The position numbers were made by a program, and so were the translations under genes. The notes beneath the pieces were generated by a model. It had not been told where the DNA came from, searched no databases, and saw only the letters and a program-made list of their open reading frames with translations. Positions 35,366 through 47,731 of a stretch of 60,000 nt of DNA are shown here, piece by piece. The stretch is from Antedon mediterranea (taxonomy: Eukaryota > Echinodermata > Crinoidea > Comatulida > Antedonidae): contig NC_092674.1 of assembly GCF_964355755.1 (NCBI RefSeq), positions 22,100,001-22,160,000 on the forward strand, written 5' to 3'. How positions within the stretch are numbered: the first letter of the stretch is position 1; each line of letters opens with the position of its first letter.

Positions 35366-35950
35366 TAAGCAATATCCTTTACGTGGTATAACAGTAGTTA
35401 AGGATTTGCTTAATGATAACGGAAGTATGCTGTCTTATGAAAAGTTTCATATTAAATATGATATACGTGTGGATTTTTTGACATACCATAGTATAATTGT
35501 AGCTATTCCTAAAATATGGAGAGATGCCATGCAATATAATAACTATGATATAATGTTAAAACAAACAAAATGAAGTAATTATAGCATCGAATTTAAAATT
35601 GATAGCAAAACTTGCATATACCTTAATAATAATCGCATTAGTGCCGCATACCTGTATCAAATGGGAAAACGAATTTGGACATATAGCCGACTGGGAGGTG
35701 TTATATAAATTAACATACATAAGTACAATGGACATAAGACTGAGATATTTTTAGTATAAAATATTAAATATGTTCTTGACTACAAATGTTTTACTACATA
35801 AATTTAAAATTAAAGATTCTGAATTATGCGATACTTATAAGGAAGAGCCGAGTGTTTGCATCATCTTTTTTGGAAATGCAAAAAAGTAATATCAATTTGG
35901 AAAGACAAATTAATCAAACAAAATGAATTTTTAATAAACCACTACAAACA
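35366..35950 (+). pseudogene. L1-type LINE fragment, right half
   Basis: Continues the LINE interrupted at 23079: LRGITVVKDLLNDNG, then AIPKIWRD and, after stops, TNVLLHKFKIKDSELC, the usual C-terminal landmarks of L1-type ORF2. Decayed. Confidence 0.7.
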
Positions 35951-36333
35951 AAACAGACAGTAGGCCTGCCACTACTACTAGAATAGTTAGTTATCATTTC
36001 TTATTTACATAATCACGAAATTTTCACTACTGTTGAACTACGTCTCTAAATCTGTTTTAAAAAGAACAATACAATCATAACCTGTAGTATACTGATAATG
36101 CCTATATCGTAAGTAAATCTTTCAGATATTGACATTATGTGCCTATTTATTGTGAAATCATCCATCATAATCATAATATCACCATATTAATCATTATTGT
36201 AACATTTTTCATTACAAATAATATATATTGTAATGTTTTAATCTTTCAACGTACCATGGTTTTGTAATCTACAATTCAAACGGTTTAAAAGACCCTAACA
36301 TAAGAATTTGAGTTAATGAAGGCCCTTTAATAA

Positions 36334-36899
36334 TTAAAAGTATAGCCTTTTTCTTAAACTAAACGCAGGAAATGGCACTTGTAACTTGTTCTCGCTTACT
36401 TTTTTATTCACATGAATTAAAATATCATTAACGTGATGCTTATCATGTAATGTTGCTAAAGCTTCCGTCAGGCTTTTAATGTAATACGAACCACAATTGG
36501 GGTCGTGATACCTATAGGAATATGCCAGAGGTGCTGTAGAATATCCAATGAGGAAATCAGTCTCATTGAGCTCTTTAGGAGTAGCTCCACCGCCGTCATC
36601 TTTTGGGTCATTGGTATTTCGACATGCTTGTATAAAAAATACTTTAGGTTTTAAGTTAAGACTTTTACAGCTATTTGCTCCAACGCTAGCGGTAAGGTCA
36701 AAAATCATACAAGCTTCTCCATCACTACCATAAACCATGTCATATCCACCATGAGACAGTATACAGCAAACAAAACAATCATAGTCTTTATGATCTTTTC
36801 TTCGCATTTCATCCATCACATCCTTCATCTCCTGAGCAGTTTGGTTGCGTTTCGATACAATTTTAAATCCAAATTCTTTGAAAACACGTTTTAGATTTT
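36334..36899 (-). CDS. Catalytic exon of caspase gene 3
   Basis: 566 nt from acceptor CTCTTAACAG to the stop. It starts ENLKRVFKEFGF and carries His (SHGG) and Cys (QACRN), then all of p10. The corresponding exon of gene 2 is 12705-13336; both share NQT(A/S)QEMKDVM and YDCFVCCILSHGG. No stop or frameshift. Confidence 0.9.
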
Positions 36900-39800
36900 C
36901 TGTTAAGAGAGCATTGTTTTGTCAGATTTATATAGTAAAATATCTAAGTAATTGATTGATTAAATTGACAAAGTTGGCATTACAAATATAAAGATAAATA
37001 ACATAATTGTTTGAAAGACTACTTACAACTGATTTTTATAGAAAAATAGGCCTATTGTATATTAATATGTTTCTATATAAATTTATATTGAGTTAATAAT
37101 AAAACATTGACACGAAGAAAACCCAATCGTTGTATACCTTCATCCTTATCGGAACCATCTCTCGTTGTCAATCCTTTAAAATCAACATTGTTTATGATAA
37201 GGCATATTCCACGCGGTGTGTGGGTCATGGCGTATATTTCCAAATCTGGTACAAGAAAAATATACAAATATTATTTTTATAAACAATATTCTGTAAGTCT
37301 GAACAAGTTCAAATTTAAGTATTGTGGTTAAAATAACATGATCAAAGTTCAAATACATTTGGTTGCAATTTCACTAATTTTTTAATTTTGTATTGTCACT
37401 ACTAAATAGAACGTTGGCGTGTCGCGCGTTGAGATAAATTGATGTAAGCAGATTTTTGGGAATTATTCATTATTAATTTGTAATGCATTATATTAATGAA
37501 TAAATAAGTTGTTGTTATTAGCAATCGTTTTTATTTTAAAGTTAATAACTTATTATGTTTACAATTATAGTAATAAACTTCTAACTTTGTAGTTTAAAGT
37601 TTTATATATTAAGACACATAATTTTGCCTAGCATTACCGGATGAGTTGAGTAAATTAAACATAATATTAAATGCTGACCACTACAGAATAGTGTAAGCTA
37701 GTCATTTTTAGAATAAAGATAATATGAAATACCTGTATTATAATTCTAGAAAACAATTCTACTCGTTGCTTTGATAACGAATAGAAACAAGAATAATTAT
37801 AATCAGACACAATGGTATAACTATATTGTTACATTTTCAAAATGAGATCATACTCATAATAATTTACCTTCGCCCGTCATCGCAATATCTGCAACTGGTA
37901 GTTGTGTTTCCTCCATTTTCTTTTCTAAGGAAAGATAAATACCATACGTAAATATTTCCGTCTTGCACAATATGTAGATGATACTGCATGTTTTAATGGT
38001 ACAGAAGGAACAGTGCCTATATTATTCGGGATTTGCGATTGACTTTAGATAATATACACATTTACAGTATTTTGAATGGTGTGGACCGAAATCACATTTT
38101 CAATTACCCAGACCCATTAGATCTTTCACCTGAACTAGAAGAATTCTAGAGAGTTCACTCGCTTCGCTCTCACTCTCCAGACGTGCAGTGTAGACGCTCG
38201 CGTATCGTACCATCTAGGTCGTCCACACAGATGGTTCTCGAATACACAGTAATTTCAGCGTAAAAAACTGGCGATTTCAAATTTACTAATGCAGGACTAT
38301 AATATATGTCATTTACAGGAACAAATAAATAGACACGGTGATTTATGTAGTCAACTATAATTAGCACCCTGGGAATTACTTCCGAAAGAGAAAGTTGTCA
38401 CCAAATGAGTCTAATAATGTTTTAGTCAAATTTAAACAAACCCAATTTGTGTTTTGTATGTAACATTAGGGTTTTGAGGGATTGGTGAAACGAGGAACAC
38501 TTTCTAAATAAATTCTTTATCCACTCAGTAAAAGAATAATATTTGTTTTCATGTTTTATAAATAATATACCGGTACCATTAAACACAGTGAAATATTTGC
38601 GTTTTAATACTTTGTAGAAACTGTGACTGTCGTAGTCGATTGAAATAGTGAAGTAACGATACACCACTACGACGTTTATATTTTTTTGTAATTATTAATT
38701 AATACAAACGTTGAGAAGCAACTGTCAGTAATACAGTTTTGTTTGTATATGTGTTTATATTATTACAGACATTTTAGTTTTAAACTAAGATATCTTTATT
38801 TCGGAATAAATAACAGCTTGTTGATCAATCAATCAATCAGGCATCCTTCAGTCAACATTGACTATGGAGACAACATTGGAGAGAATTTCATCAGTTATCT
38901 AGTGAGTATGTGTGAGTTCCAGTAGGTGATCTAGATGTTCAGATACCTCTCTTCATTTCCATGCGATAAGTCCTGCCTTAATACAATCTTTCCGTGATTT
39001 TCGGTCATCAGCCGTTTTTTCCCAGGTGTTAACATTGATGTCCATTGCCTTCAAGTCTCTTTTACATGCATCTTTGAAACGCAAAAGTGGACGTCCTTTG
39101 GATCTTTTATAATTCGCTAGCTCACCGTACAACATAACATTTGGAGTTCTTGTATCATCCATTCCTATGACATGACCAAGCCATCGTAGCCTTCGCTGTC
39201 GAATTAATGTAAACATCGAAGGAATGCCGCATCTATAAAGGATACTGTTGTTTGTTACCCTGTCCTGCCATCTGATATTTAAGATAGTCCGTAGACAGCG
39301 GAGGTGAAATACATTTAGTTTCTTTTCTTGTCTAGCATAGGTTGTCCACGATTCAGCTCCATACTATTAGACCTAATGTTTATCCCTCAAGGACCCATAC
39401 ATTTACCTACTTGTGTTATACCAAATAAGTATACTATCAGCTACTAAAAACAAATATCGTATTATTGTGTGCGGGTTTTTTCAGCGTGGACATCCATTAA
39501 ACAGTGTATACCACGATCGGAAAACACCCCTATTTGGAATAAATCTGACTTCCGAACCACCACCACTTTTTTCCTTATTTGTTCATCCACGTCAGCCTCT
39601 TCATGGTTGTTCACGAGATCATTCAAGACTCGTGTCTAAGAATTCCGTTGCCAATGTTGGGTCTTTTTTAGGATGTCACGGTCATGTATATTAACATTAT
39701 AAGTATAGGTTTGTATATGTCTGATTTTAACACTCGCCTGCCAGGAAATTTGGAAGGTCTTGACTTCATAGCTTTATCTATGTCTTTAGGCCAATTTTTG

Positions 39801-41665
39801 TTCTGGTCCAGTTATTAAGAGTTTAAAGAAGACATGTTGTTTAGACTTTAATTCAAGTAACTTGAGGAGAGTATTCTTTGTTTTTATCGTTTTTTCATCT
39901 ACCTACCTACTACGCATATGAACATATTAATAGAACCTGGAGTGAGTTGGAATAAAAAAACGAATGGCAAGTCAATATTCATTTTGTTGGTCATTATCAC
40001 AAGGCACATTAGGTATCTGGTGTTCAGCTATTCGTGTATCTTCTACTTTCGGTTCCTTGTATTGTCAATTATGAAAACGTTTTGTTTTAGTGATATTCTC
40101 GTCGAATATGCTTGAGTCTACCATACATAAATCCAGAAAATGTCTTTATCGTATCTGACCGTTCTCTGAAACTGTCAACAGACTTTTACAAAATATCATA
40201 GTAGAGCCTTCGCTGTATTACAATGTATTACAACTATTACAATAATTAGGTCGTGCCCACAGATGGTTCTCGAATACATAGTAACTTCAGCGTAAAAAAA
40301 AACTGGCGATTTCAAATGTACGTACCGCAGGACTATAAAACATTGTCGTTTACAGAAACGAAAAAATAGACACAATGATTTATGTAGTCAACCAAAATTA
40401 GCACCCTGGGAATTACTTCTGAAAGAGAAACTTGTCACAAAATGAGTCCAAATTTTTTATTTTGACGTGACTCATTTAAGCAAACCCAATTATTTGTGTT
40501 TTGTATCTAGCATTAGGGTTGGGGATGAGGATAGGTACAAAAAGGAAAAATTTTTAAATATGTTCTTTATCCACTCTGTAACGAAATATTTTTTTTTCAG
40601 TTTTATAGGCCTATAAATAATATACTACTAAATAGAGTAAACATTTCCGATTCAATACTTAGTTAAAACTGTCACTGTCATAGTCGATTGAAATAGTAAA
40701 GTACATGTAATGATACACCACTACGACGTTTATATTTTTTGTAATTATTAATTAATACAAACGTTGAGAAGCAACTTTATTGTTAGAAAACTTACTTTGG
40801 TGTACATGACTTGTACTAAACAAATTCCAATGGGTTTCCGGTTTATAAAGTTAAGTGGTCTATTTCGCACAAGTGTGAGAGTTCTAAATAAATGTATTTA
40901 TTTGTATCTCATTGTAAATACGACTGTTACCTGCTTACAAACCTAATACATGGTATTAACACTAATTGTGTTCATGGTAGAAATAAGTATGAAATGATGT
41001 TAAAGGTCACCTTGTTGAAATGAGATTCCTTGCTGTAACGGAACCAACTCCTCAAGCTTGTCTGAAAATAGATAAAATACATTAATTTTATAACCATTCC
41101 AAATAGCCTAATTAAGGGATACTTTTAAATCGTAAATCATAAATCAACAATATTTTGTTTTAAAGTGTACTATACCAAGATTGTTAAATTACTCAATTGG
41201 CATCATAATTTAAATAATTGCAACTATACCTTTTTTGTTATTAAAGTCGTAACAAAAAATACAATACCAAAACAACCTACTTGCTTATACATACTATATG
41301 AAAATTGATTTCAGACACATTCTACTGTTTGCCTCAATTTCAATAGAGCTTAAATACATGTTAATGATTTGTGGCCTGAGTAGACCTACCTTCATCTCCA
41401 ATAAACGGTTTTCCATCTAATAAAATATAAATAAATAAAACGTTAAAATGAAGAAATGAGTCCCACCCATATTTTTAGATCAAAATGTAATGCCCATTAA
41501 AAATATATATAATTTGATTCGTAAAATAAGTAGTAAAAGTGTTCAGTTTGACTAATGAGGTTGGACTATTGTAACCCGACTCGAATTATGTCATGTCACA
41601 ATAACAACGCGAGAGGAAATTCAACTTAATACGCAAATAAATGTTTAAATCTTACGGTAAGACAT
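36334..41665 (-). CDS. Caspase-8-like gene 3, short prodomain, apparently complete
   Basis: Six exons: 41665-41656 (ATG TCT TAC C), 41416-41390, 41061-41011, 37924-37868, 37245-37138, 36899-36334. All five introns have GT/AG borders and phase 1; coding length is 819 nt, 272 residues. The prodomain of about 65 residues has no DED and includes MEETQLPVADIAMTGE. The caspase part holds PRGICLIINN, the catalytic His in CILSHGG, YGSDG, the catalytic Cys in FFIQACRN (not QACxG), DFLIGYSTAPL, the S1-pocket region SYRYHDPNCGSYY and the final strand FSLRKRLYF. PKDDGGG after the active site may be a maturation site. Motifs point to caspase-8-type specificity, while the short prodomain resembles executioners. 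The intron 37925-41010 contains repeat B copies and a LINE fragment. The first exon is the least certain; the ATG inside exon 37924-37868 (at 37916) is an alternative start. Confidence 0.8.
38211..40776 (+). repeat. Repeat family B, two direct copies, first one interrupted
   Basis: Copy 1: 38211-38735, continued after a LINE insertion at about 39385-39560. Copy 2: 40247-40776. Both run from TAGGTCGT through GGGAATTACTTC, AACCCAATTTGTG-like and ACGTTGAGAAGCAACT. An inverted third copy is at 59190-60000, where the part after GCAACT continues uninterrupted into the same sequence found at 39385-39560. No coding content is recognised. All lie in the large intron of caspase gene 3 or at the right edge. 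Confidence 0.75.
38945..39372 (-). pseudogene. LINE ORF2 C-terminal fragment
   Basis: Minus-strand frame 39216-38953 has RLRWLGHVIGMDD, GRPLLRFKDACKRDL and a WE..ADDR pattern, the well-known C-terminus of several non-LTR retrotransposon polyproteins. The upstream part to 39372 is in another frame. 5'-truncated and inserted in repeat B copy 1. Confidence 0.75.
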
Positions 41666-42059
41666 CGCGTGGTTCGTCTTCACGACGGTATACTTTGTTA
41701 GCGGCCTAAATATAACAGTTACCGTGTACTATAATATTACCTACATATTTTGTAGTTTTTATTTGTCTTCAAAGTTAATTATAAATAAGTTAATAATATT
41801 AAGTAATTCATTATTCCCTGCTGAAACGTAAACGTAAAACTTATAGACATAGAAAGAAATGTATAATTAATAACACAAAAAGAACCACAAACAATAGATA
41901 ATTACAAACAAATAAAAAATCCAACTTCCTGCCCATTCATGTTATGTAACCCTGTAGAGCTATGTTATGGTTGTACTTTTGACCTGACGAGTGTGTTAGC
42001 TTTGCTAGCATACAAAACAAATTTTTAGTCAACAAAGTACCATGAAGTGACGAAGTTTA

Positions 42060-42455
42060 CATCACAGGCACATAATAAATTCTAAACAACCCGGTGATAC
42101 TATACTGAAATTTAATTAATTAATTTGAAACGATAAAGATGAGAATGAGAAAAGGTCGCCCCAACCGAGACTTCAACCCGAAACCTTCTCATTGATATGC
42201 AGCTGTCCTAACCATTAGACCACTGCGGCTTTCATTGTATTGTTCAAACTTGACTGGATAGCCACTCTTTAACATTCAGTCCTTCAGTTGTACGCAAGCG
42301 CACCAGAGATCAAATTGATACGCCGTCATCTTTCAGAATTTTGTTCACGAAGCGGGATCTCTGAAGAGATACTTTGTTATATATAAACATCACAGGCACA
42401 GCATAAATTCTAATCCACCCGGTGATATACTGAAATTTAATTAATAAATTTCTCA
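42060..42455 (-). repeat. SINE copy and an extra SINE tail
   Basis: The tRNA-like part (42157-42229) has an intact A-box, a damaged B-box (complement of CTTCAACCCG) and apparent anticodon ATC. The 5' module continues to about 42395. A second copy of the 3' tail module (CACCCGGTGATATACTG) at 42416-42445 ends next to the Penelope-like frame. Confidence 0.7.
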
Positions 42456-42457
42456 AC

Positions 42458-43590
42458 AAAAATGATTGCAACCAAATTGAACATCGCCGACAGAGTTGAC
42501 ACAACTGCAAATAAAGATGCCTTCATAACTCTTAAAGATCACAAACCGAACTTCAGCAAAAACGCGACTTGCCGATTAATAAACCCGACCAAATCCGAGA
42601 TAGGCAAGATAAGCAAAACTATACTCGATCGTATTAACAGCAAAATTACATCAAAACTTCGCATCAATCTATGGAAAATAAATACCTCAACGGTCATCGA
42701 ATGGTTCAAGAGCATAGACAAGAAACAACAACACAACTTTATATGCTCCGATATCGTGGCATTTTACCCCTCTATCAGCAACGACCTACTGAACAAGGCA
42801 CTAGACTTCGCTGCTAGATACAACGATATTACCAACGACGAAAGACACACCATCGTACATACCAATATTATCACACAAACAGCAACCATGGCAAAAGAAA
42901 GGCCCCACAGCATTCGATGTGACTATGGGTAGTTATGATGGCGCAGAAACGTGTGAACTTGTTGGGAGCTTCCTGTTACACCAGTTACAACAGAAACTAG
43001 GAATACACATAGGACTTTACAGAGATGACGGTCTTGCCGTCACAGACACCACACCTAAAATTAAAAAAAGACATATGCCAGATATTCAAAGATAATGGCC
43101 TACGGATTACCATAGAAGCAAACAAACAAGTCTTTAACATCTTAGACGTCACACTCAACCTAGCGAGGAACACATACCAGCCCTACACCAAACCAAACGC
43201 CACGTTACAGTATATCCATCAACAAAGTAACCACCCACCGCTCATTCTAAAGAATATACCCGCAGGAAAAAACAAACAACTCTCGTCCTTGTCATCCAAC
43301 AAGAATCTATTCAACCAAGCCTCCCCTGTATACCAGAAAGCCCTTAAAGACAGTAGATATCATCAGTAGATGAACTCAGTAAACATATTTGGACACTCAA
43401 GGACAACAACACAGACTATTCAATCTCATGGCGCATCTCGGTATCTACTAAAGCATATAGTAGCGCAAACAAAAAATGCAAAGAGAAATTATTTATCATA
43501 CGCCACCCTGAATTATCGACATTAAACAAACAAACTTGTGTCCGCCTGCCGACACATAAAGAAAGCATTGTTACATAACAGCTAACGTTC
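42458..43590 (+). pseudogene. Penelope-like reverse transcriptase, broken
   Basis: Three frames in sequence: 42462-42932 (AFITLKDHKPNF, CRLINPTKSEIG, DIVAFYPSI), then from about 42912 another frame with [11 protein letters not shown] and the RT active-site box LYRDDGLA, then 43025-43369 (FNILDVTLNL, NHPPLILKNIPA). A last piece, 43372-43590, has ELSKHIWTLKD and TLNKQT, the C-terminal part of the GIY-YIG endonuclease; the GIY-YIG start itself appears deleted at about 43369. Two frameshifts and a 5' truncation make it non-functional. The family (reverse transcriptase plus GIY-YIG) is characteristic of Penelope-like elements. Confidence 0.8.
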
Positions 43591-43670
43591 CAAAATATAT
43601 CACCTGCAAATGCTAATTTTACAAGTAAATGTGCTTATAAGCAATGTTGTAATTGATTATTCTAATTATA

Positions 43671-43677
43671 GTCTCCT
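43671..43677 (+). ncRNA. Hammerhead ribozyme, left piece
   Basis: GTCTC (stem I, 5' strand) and the first CT of the core. The remainder is at 56316-56363, separated by the BEL insertion, with CTCCT duplicated at both sides. Confidence 0.7.
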
Positions 43678-44201
43678 TGTTGTGGAATCGGTGAGAAATA
43701 ATGAGGTGAACACGTTGTTGCAATATGTTGTCTTTATTAGATTTATTATTATTCAACAACTGTGTTGGGTTGTCTATAAGAACAAACAAAATACACTAAG
43801 TAGATAGTTCTGTAGTCAACAAATACTTCGAAACATATAATAAAGAATAGTACGACTACCCCCTCTATAGTAATAGAAAGATGTAGACACTCGTACGCCG
43901 ACTCGACTTAACGAAGTGATAACGTCAAGCGAGGCCTAGATATATGAACTTTAACAACAATAAAATAACAAATTTTTAAATGTGTACACAACTCAAAGAC
44001 TGCCCCTGCAGACTCCTGGCTAAACATATTAATAAACGATTCTAATTAAACTCACCCAAAGGGTTCCAAATAACAAATAAAGATGATTACACAGCATGAA
44101 TATCTCACACGATACCAAATTGTATATGATTTCGTTCAGCCTGCGTATTGTACGCGCACTGGCACGCAACTCACAAATTGAAAACAAATGACGTCATGAC
44201 A
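43678..44201 (-). repeat. BEL/Pao 3' LTR (left copy)
   Basis: 524 bp with TG/CA ends. It differs from the right LTR (55788-56315) by about four substitutions and one 4-bp indel as counted by eye, so the insertion is young. The 5-bp target duplication CTCCT is at 43673-43677 and 56316-56320. The end contains the palindrome ATGACGTCAT. Confidence 0.95.
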
Positions 44202-44346
44202 TCCCAGCCCCTAAAAAGTGACGGATGGTCACAACTAGTAACAAAGTCTACAACTTTAAATGTAACAATGAAAAGTTCATAAATGTCAATTACACTTTAA
44301 ATCATCAATCACAGTGATCAAGGAACATCATTTGATCCACAAATCA

Positions 44347-47191
44347 CTACATGTCTGAACGTTCGGTGCTCTTCATTAGCATGATCAACTTAGTAACCGG
44401 TTTCTTAGCATTGATACCATCTGCAAATCTTATGTCAACAACCCTAACAAGGTCATCTTTCCCTGGATAAACTTTACTGACTTCTGCCATTTCCCAACTA
44501 CCACGTTTCTTGTTCTCACCAATGACAAGTACTATGTCACCTTCCATTACATTCTCCATTGATTTCTGCCATTTAAGTCTTGGTGAGAGCTTATGGATAC
44601 ACTCCATCCATCGGTGCCAGAAACCATTCACCATAGAGTTACAAATTTCTCTCCGTTTTCTCAAATTTCCATGGAATTCTTCACACGGTAATTCCGGACA
44701 CTGTAAATTACCTCTTCCAATCAGGAAATGATTAGGAGTTAATGGCGGGTGATCCAGGGGCGATGATGACTTGGCTGTCAAAGGTCGACTATTGATAAGA
44801 CCAGATATCTGACAGAACACCGTCTCCCATTTCAACAAATGTTAGTCTATCAGCTTTCACCAACTGTCTCATGCCTTTCTTCACCTCTTGAACCATGCGC
44901 TCAACAGCTCCTTGGTGATGAGGTCCACCTGGTGGTCCAAATTTCCACTGCACATTATAACGTTGGCATTGTTCTCGTATCTTCGTCTGGTCTAGTCTCA
45001 AATTCAACTCATTCATTGTATTGTCAGCCCCTCTGAAACATGTGCCATTGTCACTCACCAACAAAGATGGTGCTCCTCTGATGCTTACAAATCGTTCCAT
45101 TGCTTGTAGGAACGCTTGGGTAGTAAGATCTTGGACACAGGTTAAGTGTACAGCTCTAGTCACGGCACACGTAAAAACTGCACAATATCCTTTTGTGGTG
45201 GTATTTTTGTTCAGTTTAACGTTAACTGGGCCCAGATAGTCTACGAGTGTGGAACTAAATGGCGGTGAGCATGGTTTCACTCGGAAGTCTGGTAGGTCAG
45301 CCATCTTCTGCTCTATTGGCTTCCCTTTGTGTCTCCTACAAATAGTACATTGTCGTACAACTGTTTTTGAGATGTTGGTATCCCCAATAATCCAAAACTT
45401 CTTTCTGACCTCTGATGCGGTTCTCAGGTGGCCCCCATGTAAAGAGTGTATGTGTCTATCCCGAACAATCAGTAAACTGATATGGCTTCCCTTCGGTAGT
45501 AGGTAAGGGTGTCTTATGTCATACGACAGTGGTGCATTCTTAATCCGTCCACAAACACGGTACACTCCTTCTTTCTCATCGAAGACTGGATCTAGCTTCA
45601 TGATGTTGTGATCATTGAAATTTATCTCAGCTTTTCCCTGTCGGATCCAAAGCAACTCAGCTTCCTTCAATGCATGTGGTGAAGGCCACTCAGAAATTTG
45701 TGAAGTTAACTTCTTTAACCATTGGTTCTTTGGTAACTGCTTTAAGGACACAACTCTTGCTGTGACCATCTTAAGTTTTGGCCAACTAGAAAACTTGGTG
45801 GGATCAAGTATTCTTTCAAATTCAGGGATAGCCTTTATTTTGAGTGTTAGTGTCTTAGCATTACGGACATGGAATTTCTTTTGTTCTCCATCTTCAGGAG
45901 CTACTTGAACATTTGTCGGAGTTTTAGGCCAAGAGATTGGTGGTGATCGTAGGAACCCTGGTCCATCGATGACTTTCTTCATATCGTCAATGTTTCCTCC
46001 TCTTGAAACAATATCTATAGTGTTCTGGTCTGATGGTACAAAGGCAATATCTTTGATCGGGTCAAATTCAGAAGTGATCTCACCTACACGGTATGCAACA
46101 TACGATCGGAAAGATTTAGATTGACCTCTCAGCCAACTGATGGCAGTCATACTGTCTGTCCAAATCTTTGAATAAACTATGTCAAACCTCAAAGCATTCT
46201 TTACAGTGAGCATCAGCCTTGAAAGCAGCAGAATTGCTTGAAGTTCTTTCCTGGGGATGCTTGATTGTTTAAGTGGTGTGAGTCTGGCTCGGGCGCACAC
46301 AAACGACAAATAAGCTTCAGTTGACTCTTCATGTGACCACCTTAGCCAAACTCCGATACCCATAGCATCTTCTGAAGCATCACTTGCACCATGCAGAGAT
46401 ACTTTTGGTAATGGTCTTTTTCCTCTAAATGGCTCTGGAATAAGACATCTTGGAATTTCTATGTCACTTGCTTTTTCAAGGTCTTTATTGATTTCACTGA
46501 GAATAGCACAAAGTTCACCTCTCTGGTTAAGTGGTGTATCCCAATCAATGTTTAGTTGCCACAGTTTTTGTAACAGTGTTTTCGGTCGGACAAGGATACC
46601 GGAAAGCATACCGAATACGTCATAGTAAGAAGCGGTTTGTTTCAGAATGCTACGTTTAGTTGGGATTAGACCTTGAATTAGTTTTACCTCTTTGACCTTT
46701 AGAGTGTCGTTCACAAGGTCCCACTTTGTTCCCAAAGCTGTTGCAGCAGTGGCGTCTTCTGATTCATCACACATATTCCTAACGTTGGATTGCCATTTCC
46801 TGATATTGAAGTTTCCTTTCTTCAGAGTCTCAATGAGTGTAGACTTTAAGTTGTCAGCCTCATTAGCATCAGTAACAGATTCATTCAAATCATCCATGTA
46901 AAACTGGTCAGTAACAATTCTTTCTAATTGTTTATCACCGGGTGCATGCTCAGATACTATATGCCTCAAAGTCACAATAGCCGCAGTTGGTGATGGCTTG
47001 TCACCAAACGTAACAGTCGTCAACTCGTACACTTGAATTGGATGGTTAGGATTCTCTCTGAACACAAATCGATGAAAGCGGGCATCATCAGAACTGATTT
47101 TAATAGCCTGGAACATCTTACTAATGTCAGCAATTATACCAACTTCGTTTTCTCGGAATCGTAGGGCAACATCAACAAGGCCAACAGCCAT
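44347..47191 (-). pseudogene. BEL pol: RT, RNase H, integrase and C-terminal domain
   Basis: 47175-44830 is one long frame. It has RT with DISKMF and the active-site box YMDDL, RNase H around WTDSMTAISWL, an integrase zinc region (HIHSLHGGHLR and CTICRRH), and a DDE core with VDYLGP, SDNGTCF and HHQGAVERM. Near 44830 a single-base frameshift moves the reading to 44838-44347, which carries the usual BEL C-terminal (DUF5641-type) domain (INSRPLT, HFLIGRG, GDIVLV). The first residues at 47191-47176 belong to repeat A. Catalytic residues are otherwise in place. Interrupted by insertion, so not functional as it stands. Confidence 0.9.
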
Positions 47192-47594
47192 TAAGTCGCG
47201 TGCTACAATGCATAGTGATACCGGACCGACAGACAGACCGACAGACCGACAGACAGACAGACAGACAGAAAATAAATTTTGAAAATGTTAAGCGCGCGTA
47301 CGCATGCGTTACATTCGCTACGCACGAAATTGTATTGCCATATAATGATTTATGCCCTGAAATTTATGAGTACCAAATTTTATTTAATTGTGATTCATGG
47401 TTGTGAAGATATGATTACAAACGTGATTTCGTTAAATCGTGCGTAGACCGCGTAATTTTTTATTGCGCACCGTGAAAACATAACCAAATTGATTCCTGGC
47501 CATAAGGAATATACTGTGAAAAATTGACCTAGCTAGATTAAACTGATATCAAGATAACGTCTTAAAGCGATAAAACGCATAGTGATACCGGACC

Positions 47595-47625
<31 letters not shown>

Positions 47626-47731
47626 CGACAGACAGACCGACAGACAGACCGACAGACAGACCGACAGACAGACAGACAGACAGACAGACCGACATAGTGA
47701 ACTATAGAGTCGCTTCCACGCGACTAAAAAG
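47176..47731 (+). repeat. Repeat family A, copy 3, inside BEL RT
   Basis: Starts AAGGCCAACAGCCATTAAGT and ends with the AGTCGC/GCGACT hairpin plus AAAAA. It keeps only half of the core, with a (GACA)n stretch at each end (47223-47270 and 47592-47692). It interrupts the RT domain. Confidence 0.8.

Noticed and set aside
39413-39694. 93-codon frame between the repeat B copies
   Set aside because: Lies in repeat B and flanking sequence, with no conserved domain; the matching inverted copy does not keep the frame.
38211-40776. LTR retrotransposon with the two repeat B copies as LTRs
   Set aside because: The internal part is a LINE fragment plus more repeat B; the inverted copy at the right edge shows B continues past the supposed LTR end, and no gag or pol is present.
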